Shown here one piece after another: positions 43,591-52,592 of a stretch of 64,000 nucleotides of DNA (its first letter is position 1; each line of letters opens with the position of its first letter). The position numbers were made by a program, and so were the translations under genes. Source of the DNA: Mucilaginibacter sp. L294. Lineage in GTDB: Bacteria; Bacteroidota; Bacteroidia; Sphingobacteriales; Sphingobacteriaceae. Location: the NCBI RefSeq assembly GCF_001636615.1, contig NZ_LGEK01000012.1, forward strand, positions 1 to 64,000. The letters are read 5' to 3'. The notes under the pieces are model-generated. The model was not told where the DNA came from. It was given only the letters and a program-made list of their open reading frames with translations, and made no database searches.

Positions 43591-45138
43591 TTAATATTTT
43601 GCTATCTCCGCATCTATCCATGCAATACGTGTTTTTAGGAAACTTTTGGCATATGCCACTTCCATATCGTAGTTACCTAATACCACGGCATTTGGCCAAA
43701 CGTATTTATCCAGTATAGGCCAGGTGGTAAAGTTTTGTTTTTGCGATAGCTTCAGATACTCAGCGTTTTCGTCAATATCGGTAAAAATGGCTTCAACCGC
43801 AGTATTACGGATCTGGTTCCAGCGTATTTTTATCTTACTCCTGAAGGTTACGTCCTTAAACAAATTTATCATCCAGGTAGCATCACGTATATACCAGTTG
43901 TTAGGGTCTTTTGATACCGAGTAGTCTACGTTACCGCTGCTTAGGTCAAAATCCCAAACGGGGCCCATACCCAGTTTGCCATTGCGATCTTTAAAGTAAA
44001 ATATACTGCTAAAATCGCGGCCATCCTGGTTTTTAACTACTTCCTCAGCAAAAAACCAGTTCATGAACGATTCTACATTAATGTACTTGGCGTAGCCATT
44101 TACCGGGTCGTTAGCGTTAGGTGCAAACAGGGCGTCCTCGGTATCCTGCATGTATTTTGATATGTATTCCAGTTGCTTCGGCGTAATCTCTTCCGGCGAT
44201 TTAATGGTGAAGGGGAGATTCTTTTTAGTAGCAAACCAGTACTTTTCATCCTTTCGCTGGTCAAGCTCTAACAAGTAGCCGCCGGTGAGGGCATCGCCCG
44301 CGTTATCGCTGGCTGTCATTTCGGTGATGTTTACGCGGTTCTCGTTTACCTCAACCTGGCTGGTCAGCAGGTAATTGCCCAAGGTTACGCCGTTCATCAC
44401 CACTTCTACAAAGCGGCTTTCGGGTGCAAAATCAGAACCTATCCTGCGGGCAAACTCCAATGCAATGCGGTTACGCAGCAGGGTTTTATCGTCATAATTG
44501 GCAAGCAGTACCCAGTTTTTGGCTGCCGGCATACCCAGCATGGCCGCCTTGTTATCAAATTTTAAGCGGTATGGCTTTTTAGGGAAATTTGCCCAGGTAG
44601 AATTACCACGGCCTTTTATTTTTAGCGTAATGTTTGTTTTTTCCTGCTCAAAGCGGTTGTTGGCGTCAACCACAAGGCTACCGCTTACATAATCATCCTT
44701 AGAGACTACCGGGGCGCTGGTGGTTAAATATAAAATAGGGATACCCGTAAATGTACTGACCGAAAACTTATAATCGCGTTTGGTGCCTTTGGCAGATGTA
44801 AGCGTATAAGTAATGGTTTTACGCAGGTCGACAGCGGTTTGGCCGCTTACCTGTATGGTATCGTTTTTAGTAACGGTTGAATTTTGGGTGGTAAAAGTTA
44901 CAACCAGCTTTTTGGTAAGCTTGGTTGGTTGCGGTATGGTTGCCGAGATCTGGTCGCCTTTAATCGTGCAAACAATATCGGTAGTAACAACCCCCGGATT
45001 TTTTTTGGCCTCAAGCTTTACCGATACAAAATATACGCTATCGGCAGCTACAACCGGCGGTTTTTTAAGTGTTACTTCTTTTTTACAGGCAGCAACAGTA
45101 ATTATCAGGAACAGGAATAGTAAATATTTTTTAACCAT
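43591..45138 (-). CDS. CotH-family protein kinase, lipoprotein
   Basis: A 515-residue lipoprotein (lipobox ITVAAC, Cys18, then KKEV). Residues 25-135 form an Ig-like or DUF5018-type region. The CotH domain (about 150-510) has KGRGNSTWANFPKKPYRLKF, NWVLLANYDDKTLLRN and the metal-binding GPVWDFDLSSGN. CotH proteins are secreted atypical kinases that phosphorylate proteins such as spore-coat components in Bacillus; here the location is probably the periplasm or cell surface and the substrate is unknown. Confidence 0.88.
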   Translation of the reverse strand: MVKKYLLFLFLIITVAACKKEVTLKKPPVVAADSVYFVSVKLEAKKNPGVVTTDIVCTIKGDQISATIPQPTKLTKKLVVTFTTQNSTVTKNDTIQVSGQTAVDLRKTITYTLTSAKGTKRDYKFSVSTFTGIPILYLTTSAPVVSKDDYVSGSLVVDANNRFEQEKTNITLKIKGRGNSTWANFPKKPYRLKFDNKAAMLGMPAAKNWVLLANYDDKTLLRNRIALEFARRIGSDFAPESRFVEVVMNGVTLGNYLLTSQVEVNENRVNITEMTASDNAGDALTGGYLLELDQRKDEKYWFATKKNLPFTIKSPEEITPKQLEYISKYMQDTEDALFAPNANDPVNGYAKYINVESFMNWFFAEEVVKNQDGRDFSSIFYFKDRNGKLGMGPVWDFDLSSGNVDYSVSKDPNNWYIRDATWMINLFKDVTFRSKIKIRWNQIRNTAVEAIFTDIDENAEYLKLSQKQNFTTWPILDKYVWPNAVVLGNYDMEVAYAKSFLKTRIAWIDAEIAKY

Positions 45139-45229
45139 AGTAAACTAAAAAGATCGCGAAGATACTAATTAGCAGTTACTTATAGTTAATAAAATTTCGG
45201 AATTACTTTTACAGATGTGCTTGCCTTAC

Positions 45230-45682
45230 CTAATGATATATCTGTTTTGAGTGATTTAGAAATGATGTTTTGTGGCTATCTGGCATTTTATCAATAAACA
45301 AAGTGGGAATTTTAAGACCTTTGGGCCTTTGTTCAATCATGAATTTTTGATATCTATTACTATCCTCTTTTGTCCAAACCCAAGTACCGATGTCTGAACT
45401 GTCTACCCACAAATTATTATCGTCATCTAAATAGAGGTGCCATTTTTGATAAATGCTTGCATTTTCAGCAGAACGTAATACAGTGTCTGTATGTTGAATG
45501 AGCATATATCTTAACAAGCCATTGTCATTATATACACTTAACCTTAGTTGTTCTTTGTTATTGATGTATGCTCCAAAAGAATCGACATTGCCTTTATTCC
45601 AATGTTCATAAACCTTTTCACTGCCTATTCGATTGCACGATAGCATAACCATCATCAGTAAAAATAAAAGAGCATTTCTCAT
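45230..45682 (-). CDS. Small lipoprotein, function unknown
   Basis: A 150-residue protein with a lipoprotein signal (LLFLLMMVMLSCN, Cys16). The mature part contains VDSFGAYINNKEQLRLSVYNDNGLLRYML and ends RYQKFMIEQRPKGLKIP...FLNHSKQIYH. I do not recognise the family. It is more AT-rich than its neighbours and lies 11 bases downstream of the reductase-like gene, on the same strand, so it may be co-transcribed. Confidence 0.65.
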   Translation of the reverse strand: MRNALLFLLMMVMLSCNRIGSEKVYEHWNKGNVDSFGAYINNKEQLRLSVYNDNGLLRYMLIQHTDTVLRSAENASIYQKWHLYLDDDNNLWVDSSDIGTWVWTKEDSNRYQKFMIEQRPKGLKIPTLFIDKMPDSHKTSFLNHSKQIYH

Positions 45683-45693
45683 TAGTTAGTTAT

Positions 45694-47352
45694 CTACACC
45701 TCGTTTAAATATTTATGTACAAAACTAATGGCCATTGAACCTTCGCCTACGGCGGATGCAACACGGTTCATGGCGCCGGCACGCACATCGCCTGCGGCAA
45801 AAATACCGGGGCAGCTGGTTTCCAGCAGGTAAGGGTCGCGGTTGGCTTTCCAAACCTTTTCAAAATCGCTGCAAAGGTTAAGGTCGCGGCCGGTTTCTAT
45901 AAAACCCTTGCCGTTGGTGATAATGTCTTTACAAAGCCAGTCGGTATAAGGTTTGGCACCAATAAAAATGTAAAGCGCATCAGCTTCAACGGTTTTGCTT
46001 TTATTGGTGTTTAAATCTTGTATCACCAATTGCTGCAGGTTGGTATCGCCAATGGCTTCGTTTATCTCGCTGCAGGGCATCAGGGTAATGTTGCTTTGCC
46101 CGCCTAACTGATCGATAAGGTATGACGACATGGTTTCGGCCAGGCTTTCCTTGCGGATAAGAATAAACACCTCTTTGGCAAATTTTGACAGGTACATAGC
46201 GGCCTGCCCGGCAGAGTTACCCCCGCCTACCACGTACACGTGCTTATCCTTGCAGGATGCAGCCTCCGTCATGGCGGCACCATAGTAAATGCCCGCGCCG
46301 GTAAATTTATCAATACCGGTGGTGGTGAGCTGGCGATAATCAACCCCGGTGGTTATGACAACCGCTTTGGTGATCACCTCGGTGCCATCATCCATGATAA
46401 GCGTTTTATAATTATCTTTTAGCTTGATCTCTTTTACAGCCTGCGGCGACAAAAAATCGGTACCAAAACGTGCCGACTGGGTAATAGCCCTGCGCGTAAG
46501 GTCGGCACCGCTCAATCCTGCCGGGAAACCCAGGTAATTTTCGATCCGCGAACTGGTACCCGCCTGCCCGCCGGGTGCTTTCTTTTCTATCAATAAAGTC
46601 TTTAACCCTTCTGACGAGCCGTAAACCGAGGCGGCCAAACCCGCAGGCCCGGCACCGATGATCACCACATCATAAAGCTCATTTTTAACTTCCTGGTTAA
46701 GGCCAATTTTAGTGGCAATATCTTTAACAGCCGGGGTTTTTAGCAAAGTGCCATCGGCAAAAATAATGGCCGGCAGGTCCTTTACCTCCAGGTTGTTTAG
46801 TTTGATGGCTTGTTTGGCCTCGTCGGTATTAGCATCCATCCAAAGGTAGGGCACCAGGTAACCCGATAGAAATTCCTTAATATCGTGCGATTTTGGCGAA
46901 TACTGGTACCCAATCACCTTTATTCCCCTAAAATCGGGGCGGTAATGGCCCTGCCAGTCTTCCAGCAGGTCGGTTAAAATGGGGTATAGTTTTTCCTCGG
47001 GTGGGTCCCAGGGTTTGGTTAAATAATAATCCAGTTTTACATCGTTAATGGCTTTGATGGCTGCATCCGTATCGGCATAAGCGGTTAGTAACACGCGCTT
47101 GGCATTCGGGAAAAACTCGGTGGTTTTGCAAAGAAAATCAACCCCCTCCATTTCGGGCATCCGCTGGTCGCTCAGGAACAGCGCCACCACTTCGCCTTTA
47201 TTTTTTAGTTCCAGCAGGCTATCCAGCGCCTCTTTTACCGATGCGGTGCTCAGGATACGGTAATCCTGCCGGTAATGGTTTTTAAGGTCGCGGCTTATGG
47301 CGCGCAGTACTTGCTGGTCATCATCAATTACAAATATGATAGGTTGGTCCAT
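45694..47352 (-). CDS. Receiver domain fused to a thioredoxin-reductase-like flavoprotein without redox Cys pair
   Basis: A 552-residue fusion. Receiver domain (1-125) with Asp62 in LSDQRMPEMEG and Lys113 in YLTKPW; a small thioredoxin-like domain (about 140-222, VKDLPAIIFADGTLL); a TrxB-like FAD/NADPH module (228-552) with GAGPAG (233-238), the FAD segment RIENYLGFPAGLSG and NADPH GGGNSAGQA (376-384). The usual CxxC between the two dinucleotide domains is missing: only Cys367 lies there. Fused regulator/reductases of this kind occur in other bacteria, but their electron acceptor is not settled. Directly downstream of a CNB-type kinase gene. Confidence 0.9.
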   Translation of the reverse strand: MDQPIIFVIDDDQQVLRAISRDLKNHYRQDYRILSTASVKEALDSLLELKNKGEVVALFLSDQRMPEMEGVDFLCKTTEFFPNAKRVLLTAYADTDAAIKAINDVKLDYYLTKPWDPPEEKLYPILTDLLEDWQGHYRPDFRGIKVIGYQYSPKSHDIKEFLSGYLVPYLWMDANTDEAKQAIKLNNLEVKDLPAIIFADGTLLKTPAVKDIATKIGLNQEVKNELYDVVIIGAGPAGLAASVYGSSEGLKTLLIEKKAPGGQAGTSSRIENYLGFPAGLSGADLTRRAITQSARFGTDFLSPQAVKEIKLKDNYKTLIMDDGTEVITKAVVITTGVDYRQLTTTGIDKFTGAGIYYGAAMTEAASCKDKHVYVVGGGNSAGQAAMYLSKFAKEVFILIRKESLAETMSSYLIDQLGGQSNITLMPCSEINEAIGDTNLQQLVIQDLNTNKSKTVEADALYIFIGAKPYTDWLCKDIITNGKGFIETGRDLNLCSDFEKVWKANRDPYLLETSCPGIFAAGDVRAGAMNRVASAVGEGSMAISFVHKYLNEV

Positions 47353-47361
47353 GTTGTTGTC

Positions 47362-48762
47362 TTAGTTATCTGTTAGGGGGAAACAAACGGTAAATTCGGT
47401 ATTGCCGGGTACCGAGGTCACTTTTACGGTGCCATTATGCTGGCGGATGATGCGGGTAACTACATCCAGCCCAAGGCCGGTGCCTTTGCCCATATCCTTG
47501 GTGGTAAAAAACGGATCAAACACCCGCGACTGGATATCCTCGGGGATGCCGGGGCCATTATCCTTGATGTAAACACATACAAAATGCCTGTCCAACTGGG
47601 TGCGGATCTCCAGTATGCCGTTGCCGTTCGGTTCCATGGCATCAATGGCGTTGTCGATAATGTTTGTCCATACCTGGTTTAGCTCACCCGCAAGGGCTTT
47701 TACCTGCGGCAGGTTCAGGTCGAAATCCTCTACCACCTGTATGTTGCCTTTGCGCATTTTGTAGTTGAGCATGGTAAGCGTATTGCGGATACCGGCATGG
47801 ATATCCAGCAGTTGCTTATCGGTGTCCCTGTCCATATGGGTGAAGGTTTTTACCGAGCTCACCAACTCCGAAATACGGGTTGACGACTCCCGGATATCCG
47901 ACACCATTTTTTCCTGCAGCAGGTAGTTGTTCATCCAGGCTAACACCACATCCAATTGCGGCGAGGGTGTGCAGCTATGCAGGTGCTCCAGATCGGCGGG
48001 GGCGAAGCTGAACTCGGCGAAGTTCTCGGCAATTTCATAATCCTTAATACCGTGTTCGGTTAGCCAGTCGGCAAGGTCATCTTCCGCGTCGGCGCGCTGC
48101 ATCATGTTAAGCACGGGGCGGTCGGTTTGCTGGGTTTTGCTGATCAGGATCTGGTTTATCTTATCCAGTTTTTCGGGGGCGATATTGAGCGCGGCCACCT
48201 CTTTAAACAGCACCGGCAGGCGTTTTACCTGGTCGTGCAGCAGGGAAGCACCGCGGCTGATAGCTGATGCCGGGTTATTCAGCTCATGCGCCAAACCTGC
48301 GGATAGCTTACCCAGGGCAAACATTTTTTCGTTTTGCTGCTGCTGCGAGGTAAAATCGCGCACGCGGCTGGTCATGGTGTGTACCATGGCGGCGGTAAGC
48401 TCGTAATGCAGTTTTATGCCCTCGTGGATCTTATCCTTAAAAACCCTCAGCATGCGGCATTTTTCGATGCACTCGCCGTAACCAAAGGTATTGGTAGCGC
48501 GACTGAAAGGCAAATAACCGGTAATAGCCTGCGGTTTTATCACAAATATCTCCCTTAGCTTGCCGTTTTGCTCGGCGCAAACGCGGATGCGGCCTTCTAT
48601 AGTAATGAGGGTTTTATCCAGCGGATCGCCTTTTTCAAAAACGCGGGTACCTTCCTCCACTTCCATGGTTTCGCCGTTGGCCAGCAGCCATTCCAACTGC
48701 TCGTCGGGTACGGTTTGCAGGGCGGGGATGGCCTTTAATTCGTCTAAGGTTACGTTCTTCAT
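47362..48762 (-). CDS. Histidine kinase with cyclic-nucleotide-binding domain
   Basis: A 466-residue cytoplasmic kinase: CNB-like domain (about 12-125, FEKGDPLDKTLITIEGRIRV), a linker, a HisKA-type region with the putative phospho-His159 in LSAGLAHELNNPASAI, a helical insert and the ATPase domain (NIIDNAIDAMEPNG, DNGPGIPED, GKGTGLGLDVV). No membrane span, so a small intracellular ligand is likely. The start at 48762 (MKNVTL) is preferred to one eight codons upstream. Nine bases before the fused receiver-reductase, its probable phosphotransfer partner. Confidence 0.9.
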   Translation of the reverse strand: MKNVTLDELKAIPALQTVPDEQLEWLLANGETMEVEEGTRVFEKGDPLDKTLITIEGRIRVCAEQNGKLREIFVIKPQAITGYLPFSRATNTFGYGECIEKCRMLRVFKDKIHEGIKLHYELTAAMVHTMTSRVRDFTSQQQQNEKMFALGKLSAGLAHELNNPASAISRGASLLHDQVKRLPVLFKEVAALNIAPEKLDKINQILISKTQQTDRPVLNMMQRADAEDDLADWLTEHGIKDYEIAENFAEFSFAPADLEHLHSCTPSPQLDVVLAWMNNYLLQEKMVSDIRESSTRISELVSSVKTFTHMDRDTDKQLLDIHAGIRNTLTMLNYKMRKGNIQVVEDFDLNLPQVKALAGELNQVWTNIIDNAIDAMEPNGNGILEIRTQLDRHFVCVYIKDNGPGIPEDIQSRVFDPFFTTKDMGKGTGLGLDVVTRIIRQHNGTVKVTSVPGNTEFTVCFPLTDN

Positions 48763-48872
48763 GGCGCAGGGTGAAATGTTATACAATTATAATGGTAATT
48801 ACGGATTGCGGCAAACAAGAAAAGGGGAAGCAACCAAAAGTTAGCGGTTAATAAATGTCAGTTATACGGTTT

Positions 48873-48906
48873 TGTTCACGTTCACACCACGTGAACACCG
48901 TGAACA
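48873..48906. repeat. GTTCAC palindromic element, copy 2
   Basis: GTTCACGTTCAC (48874-48885) faces GTGAAC at 48891 and 48900. The arrangement is the reverse complement of that at 41651-41687, so the two copies lie in inverted orientation about 7.2 kb apart. Confidence 0.6.
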
Positions 48907-48975
48907 CTTGTTAGTAATTGATAATGAGTTAATTGCGTTTTGACTTGATATAACAAAACATACACCGTTTTCAAA

Positions 48976-49010
48976 CGACTTTTTTCGCCTTTTTTCGACC
49001 TTGGTTCGCC
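48976..49010. repeat. 10-bp phased CG array, copy 3
   Basis: CG at 48976, 48986, 48996 and 49007. The units CGACTTTTTT, CGCCTTTTTT and CGACCTTGGTT share the core CGCCTTTTTTCGAC with the copy at 4146-4190. Confidence 0.65.
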
Positions 49011-49101
49011 CTTTTTGGGGGATGAAATTTGTGGGGTAAGCTGGAAAGCTTAGTGGGTTTTGGTTATGTTAGAGAATAATATACGATCTATAGCAATTTA
49101 G

Positions 49102-49132
49102 TTGATACCAACAGAAAGCTTTGTTATATTTG
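49102..49132 (+). promoter_or_regulatory. Promoter of the FRG-DUF262 operon
   Basis: TTG at 49102-49104 and TATATTTG at 49125-49132, an exact -7 consensus, with a 20-base spacer. It lies about 43 bases before the ATG at 49175. Confidence 0.65.
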
Positions 49133-49174
49133 AACCTACCCATAGCGGAAGCCATACCTAACATATCACATTTC

Positions 49175-49900
49175 ATGAAAGAAATCAATTCCGTTAGTCA
49201 GTTAATAGAATTATTAAAATCGGATAATTCTTCTTATACAGGTGATTTATGGTATAGAGGCCAAGGAAATGAAAAATGGGTTTTATCACCAGGACTTTTA
49301 CGAGCACATAGTGCGCCGTCTGAAAATAGTTTTTTAACTAAGTTTAAACAATCAGCAGCGATGTTAATTGACAGGCATCCTAAAGATAGTTTCGACTGGA
49401 TGTTTCTTATGCAGCATTACGGAGTGCCAACACGATTATTAGATTGGACCGAAAGCCCACTAACAGCGCTTTACTTCGCTGTATCTGATAAGTTAACAGA
49501 CGACGTTGATGCAGCTTTATGGTCATTAAAACCTACAGAATTAAATAGAATAGCTCGAGTGGAACTTGATGAAATTTTGAGTTTTGATGATGACGAGTTG
49601 AAAAGCTATTCTCTTGAAACATTAAGACAAAACCCACGCAATAAATTAACGCCACTGGCTACAATTGCGACAAGAAATAATCCCAGAATACAAGCTCAAT
49701 TAGGTGTTTTTACTATTCATCACTTAGACCAAAGGCCTATCGAGGACTTCTGTACCCAAAGTGAAGTGATAAAATATCGAATCCCTAAAGCGAGCAAGGA
49801 AATTATAAGAAACGAACTTAAACTTCTTGGAATAAGTAAATTTACTTTATTCCCTGAACTTGCAAGTATTGGTGAAATATTAAATGGAACATTTAGATGA
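49175..49900 (+). CDS. FRG-domain protein
   Basis: A 241-residue protein of the FRG family (named for a Phe-Arg-Gly core, here WYRGQG at 26-31). Conserved blocks are GNEKWVLSPGLLR and MQHYGVPTRLLDWTESPLTALYFAV (79-103), followed by a less conserved C-terminal half. The activity of FRG domains is not established; they recur near phage-defence and mobile genes. The ATG at 49175 is used because an earlier TTG at 49121 lies upstream of the promoter's -7 box. Its stop overlaps the next start (ATGA), and the region is AT-rich compared with its neighbours. Confidence 0.88.
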   Translation: MKEINSVSQLIELLKSDNSSYTGDLWYRGQGNEKWVLSPGLLRAHSAPSENSFLTKFKQSAAMLIDRHPKDSFDWMFLMQHYGVPTRLLDWTESPLTALYFAVSDKLTDDVDAALWSLKPTELNRIARVELDEILSFDDDELKSYSLETLRQNPRNKLTPLATIATRNNPRIQAQLGVFTIHHLDQRPIEDFCTQSEVIKYRIPKASKEIIRNELKLLGISKFTLFPELASIGEILNGTFR

Positions 49901-50946
49901 GTTATATAGAAACGAATCCAGTTCAACACGCAACCATTCTTAGAATTTATTCTGAGAAAGACCAGATCGTATCTGATCCAGAATATCAAAGAAATGGTGG
50001 TGTATGGACTCCTGAAAAGAAACAATTATTAATTGATTCTATTTTAAATAATTACGATATTCCCAAAATCTATTTTCACCAATACGATCGAGTTGAAAAA
50101 CAACAATCTGGAAAATCGTATGCAATTATCGATGGAAAACAACGAGTGGAAACGATTTGGTCATTTATCGAAGGACGGTTTTGTCTTTCGAATGACTTTG
50201 AGTATCAAGATGACAACAATATACGTCTTGCTGGTTTAAGTTATGACGATATATCTAAAGAATATCCAAAAATCAAAATCAAGTTTGATTCATTTGTACT
50301 TCCCATTATTGGAGTCCAAACCGATGACTTGGATTTAATAGAGGATATGTTTTCAAGGCTTAATGAAGCGGTTCCGTTAAATTCAGCAGAAAAAAGAAAT
50401 GCATTTGGAGGTGATATGGTAAATGAAATTCGAAATATCTCACGACATCCTTTTTTTAGCACGAGAGTGAAATTTTCTAATAATAGATATCAACATTATG
50501 AATCTGCAGGTCGTTTATTACTCGTAGAAGTATCCTTGGAAGAAAGCGAAAAGCTTTTTGACACGAAAAAGGTGTACCTAGATTCGATGGTAAGAAAATA
50601 TAAATCGGGTCAAATGGATTTTATTAACAGAGTAAGTTTAGTTGTTACACATTACCTCGACGAAATGAACAATTGCTTTAGTTTGAGTGATAATTTGCTC
50701 AGGGCCCAAGGAAATATTGTAGTTTATTATTTGCTATTTAAATGGGCAGAAGAAAATCATATTACAATTACCAGGTCAAGACTATTGGCCTTTACAGAGT
50801 TGGTTAAAGAAAATCGAGAAATTGCGGAAGTAAATTACGAGGGTGCGGATTTTGATTTGCTCGAATATGATAGATTGACGCAACAAGGTACAAATGATGC
50901 ATCGAATATTCGAGAACGCTTGAGAGTTCTAACTGAAAACATATAG
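49897..50946 (+). CDS. DUF262-domain protein
   Basis: A 349-residue protein whose N-terminal half is DUF262 (ParB-like fold): YQRNGGVWTPEKKQLLIDSIL (30-50), the signature DGKQR (79-83) followed by VETIWSFIEG, and a later ERRN-like segment (NSAEKRNAFGG). DUF262 occurs in GmrSD/BrxU type IV restriction enzymes as the nucleotide-hydrolysing half, but the usual partner HNH (DUF1524) domain is missing. It starts inside the FRG stop codon, so the two products are made together, most likely acting as one system. Confidence 0.88.
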   Translation: MSYIETNPVQHATILRIYSEKDQIVSDPEYQRNGGVWTPEKKQLLIDSILNNYDIPKIYFHQYDRVEKQQSGKSYAIIDGKQRVETIWSFIEGRFCLSNDFEYQDDNNIRLAGLSYDDISKEYPKIKIKFDSFVLPIIGVQTDDLDLIEDMFSRLNEAVPLNSAEKRNAFGGDMVNEIRNISRHPFFSTRVKFSNNRYQHYESAGRLLLVEVSLEESEKLFDTKKVYLDSMVRKYKSGQMDFINRVSLVVTHYLDEMNNCFSLSDNLLRAQGNIVVYYLLFKWAEENHITITRSRLLAFTELVKENREIAEVNYEGADFDLLEYDRLTQQGTNDASNIRERLRVLTENI

Positions 50947-51058
50947 TTTAAACACATACGCTGGCGCACGCGTGCCGCGTGTGCCCTAACCAAGTAAAGC
51001 TCACCGCCTATCCCTCAAATAAGATTTCTCCTCGTCCCTCGTTCGGAAACACAAACAT

Positions 51059-51125
51059 TGTCAGTCTGAGCCTATCGAAGACCTGTACGCCTTGCTAATG
51101 GTTCGACAGGCTCACCATGACAACT
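51059..51125. repeat. Palindromic intergenic repeat
   Basis: TGTCAGTCTGAGCC and GGCTCACCATGACA bracket a 67-base stretch with CTATCGAAGACC / GGTTCGACAGG inside. It resembles the 5831-5925 element. Confidence 0.6.
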
Positions 51126-51140
51126 ACCTTGTATCTAAAA

Positions 51141-52322
51141 CTATTTATTTAATTTAACTTTTGTAAAAACTGAAACATCTTTTGTGCTTCCTGCGCCAAT
51201 TTCTCCGTAGGTGTTACTACCGGTTGCCCATAGGGTTTTATCGGTTTTGATCATTAGTGAATGATATTCTGACGCTGCAATATTGGTAACGTTATCCGTA
51301 ATTTTGATGAATTTATTTTGATTGGGGCCGTTAATACCAAAGGTTTGATTGTTATAACCTGCGGCCCATAAGCTGCCGTCGGTTTTGATCGCTAACGAAA
51401 AAAACCTGCCGCCGGCCAATGCCGAAACGCCGTCCATTACCTTGGTGAAACGTGTTGTGCCTGTATTGGTGCCTATGCCCAATTCACCATATTCATTGTG
51501 CCCGGTTGCCCAAAGCGTATTGTCTGTTTTAATGATGAGCGAATGGTATGAGCAGGCTTTAATAGCCTTTACACCGTCCATCACCTTTACAAATCCCATC
51601 TGGTCTGTTTTGGTACCGATGCCAAGCTGGCCCTCAACGTTTTGGCCGCAAACCCATAAACTACCATCGGTTTTAAGCATCAGTAAATGTGCCTGGCCGG
51701 CAGAGATGGCTTTAACGTTATCGGCAATTTTTTGGTAAGTATCTGCTACATCAGCGGTGGAGTAGCTTGAATTAAAGATCTTGTAATGGTTAAAGCCGCT
51801 TGCCCAAAGGCTGTGGTCGGCCTTGATGAAAAAGCCATTCTCGGGGCCGGCCTCCACTTGTTCGGCAGCGTCGGTAACCTTTACAAAATTGCCGTTTGAT
51901 ACCGCGGTGCCAATGCCTAAGTCGCCAAAGTAATTGCCACCCGATGTCCAAACCGAATTATCGGATTTAATAATAATGGAGCGCGAGTCGTTTAGTGATA
52001 CTGCCTTTACCCCATCACTTACACGAACGAAATTTATATTCTTGTTTTTATTGCCTGTTCCTAAAACGGCACTCCGGTTATCGCCGGCGGCCCAAAGCAC
52101 GTTTTGATCGTCAATAGCTATGGTGTTGTTTTCGGAAGTGGCGACCTGCAAAAAATGAGCATCAGCGGTTGATATTGGAGGTTCTGTGCCATCTTTTGTA
52201 GGGCTTCCTTTTTTACAGGATGAATACACCACTAATGATAGGATGATAAGGAATTTTAATGACCCGGAGGCAACCGCCCGGCGCGTTGCAGCCGAAAGGT
52301 GGTTTAAAAAGTGATTAAGCAT
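51141..52322 (-). CDS. RCC1-repeat lipoprotein
   Basis: A 393-residue lipoprotein (lipobox VYSSC, Cys36, then KKGSPT) with a rather long N-terminal part before the hydrophobic span. The mature protein holds about seven repeats of roughly 45 residues with the pattern GSLWVCGQNVEGQLGIGT...FVKVMDGVKAI, an RCC1-like seven-bladed propeller. Function unknown; in bacteria such proteins are mostly surface or periplasmic. Probably monocistronic. Confidence 0.85.
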   Translation of the reverse strand: MLNHFLNHLSAATRRAVASGSLKFLIILSLVVYSSCKKGSPTKDGTEPPISTADAHFLQVATSENNTIAIDDQNVLWAAGDNRSAVLGTGNKNKNINFVRVSDGVKAVSLNDSRSIIIKSDNSVWTSGGNYFGDLGIGTAVSNGNFVKVTDAAEQVEAGPENGFFIKADHSLWASGFNHYKIFNSSYSTADVADTYQKIADNVKAISAGQAHLLMLKTDGSLWVCGQNVEGQLGIGTKTDQMGFVKVMDGVKAIKACSYHSLIIKTDNTLWATGHNEYGELGIGTNTGTTRFTKVMDGVSALAGGRFFSLAIKTDGSLWAAGYNNQTFGINGPNQNKFIKITDNVTNIAASEYHSLMIKTDKTLWATGSNTYGEIGAGSTKDVSVFTKVKLNK

Positions 52323-52400
52323 TGTTATGTTTAACCACTGCCATATTATTTTGTTTTTGCGATGGTTGTTATTAATAAGCCGGTATGTATGCTCAAAACC

Positions 52401-52436
52401 GTCCTAAAGGTTGTTGGTGAGGACACCAACAACGGG
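52401..52436. repeat. Family C repeat copy 1 (TTGTTGGTG palindrome)
   Basis: A 36-base sequence, GTCCTAAAGG then TTGTTGGTG, AGG, ACACCAACAACGGG, a small hairpin. It differs from the copy at 55639-55674 at only three positions. Confidence 0.8.
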
Positions 52437-52592
52437 GGTAATAAAGTACCGGCCTATTTTACCTAAACCCGATAGCAGCGGATACCGGCCCTGCGCTTAA
52501 GGCCTGCGGGCGTATAAGCGGATAGCGGGGCTGCCTTAACCTAAGCACCACTGCAACTGCTTTTCAAAAAAATCTATCACTTCACGATTTTA

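Larger units (their letters stand above)
48763..49174. other. 412-base intergenic region before the FRG operon
   Basis: No gene is seen. It contains the second GTTCAC palindrome (48873-48906), a TAATTGATAATGAGT word (48914-48928), the second/third phased CG array (48976-49010) and the FRG operon promoter (49102-49132). Confidence 0.65.

Noticed and set aside
49121..49174. TTG start adding 18 residues to the FRG protein
   Set aside because: It lies upstream of the exact -7 box at 49125-49132 and so would not be transcribed from that promoter.
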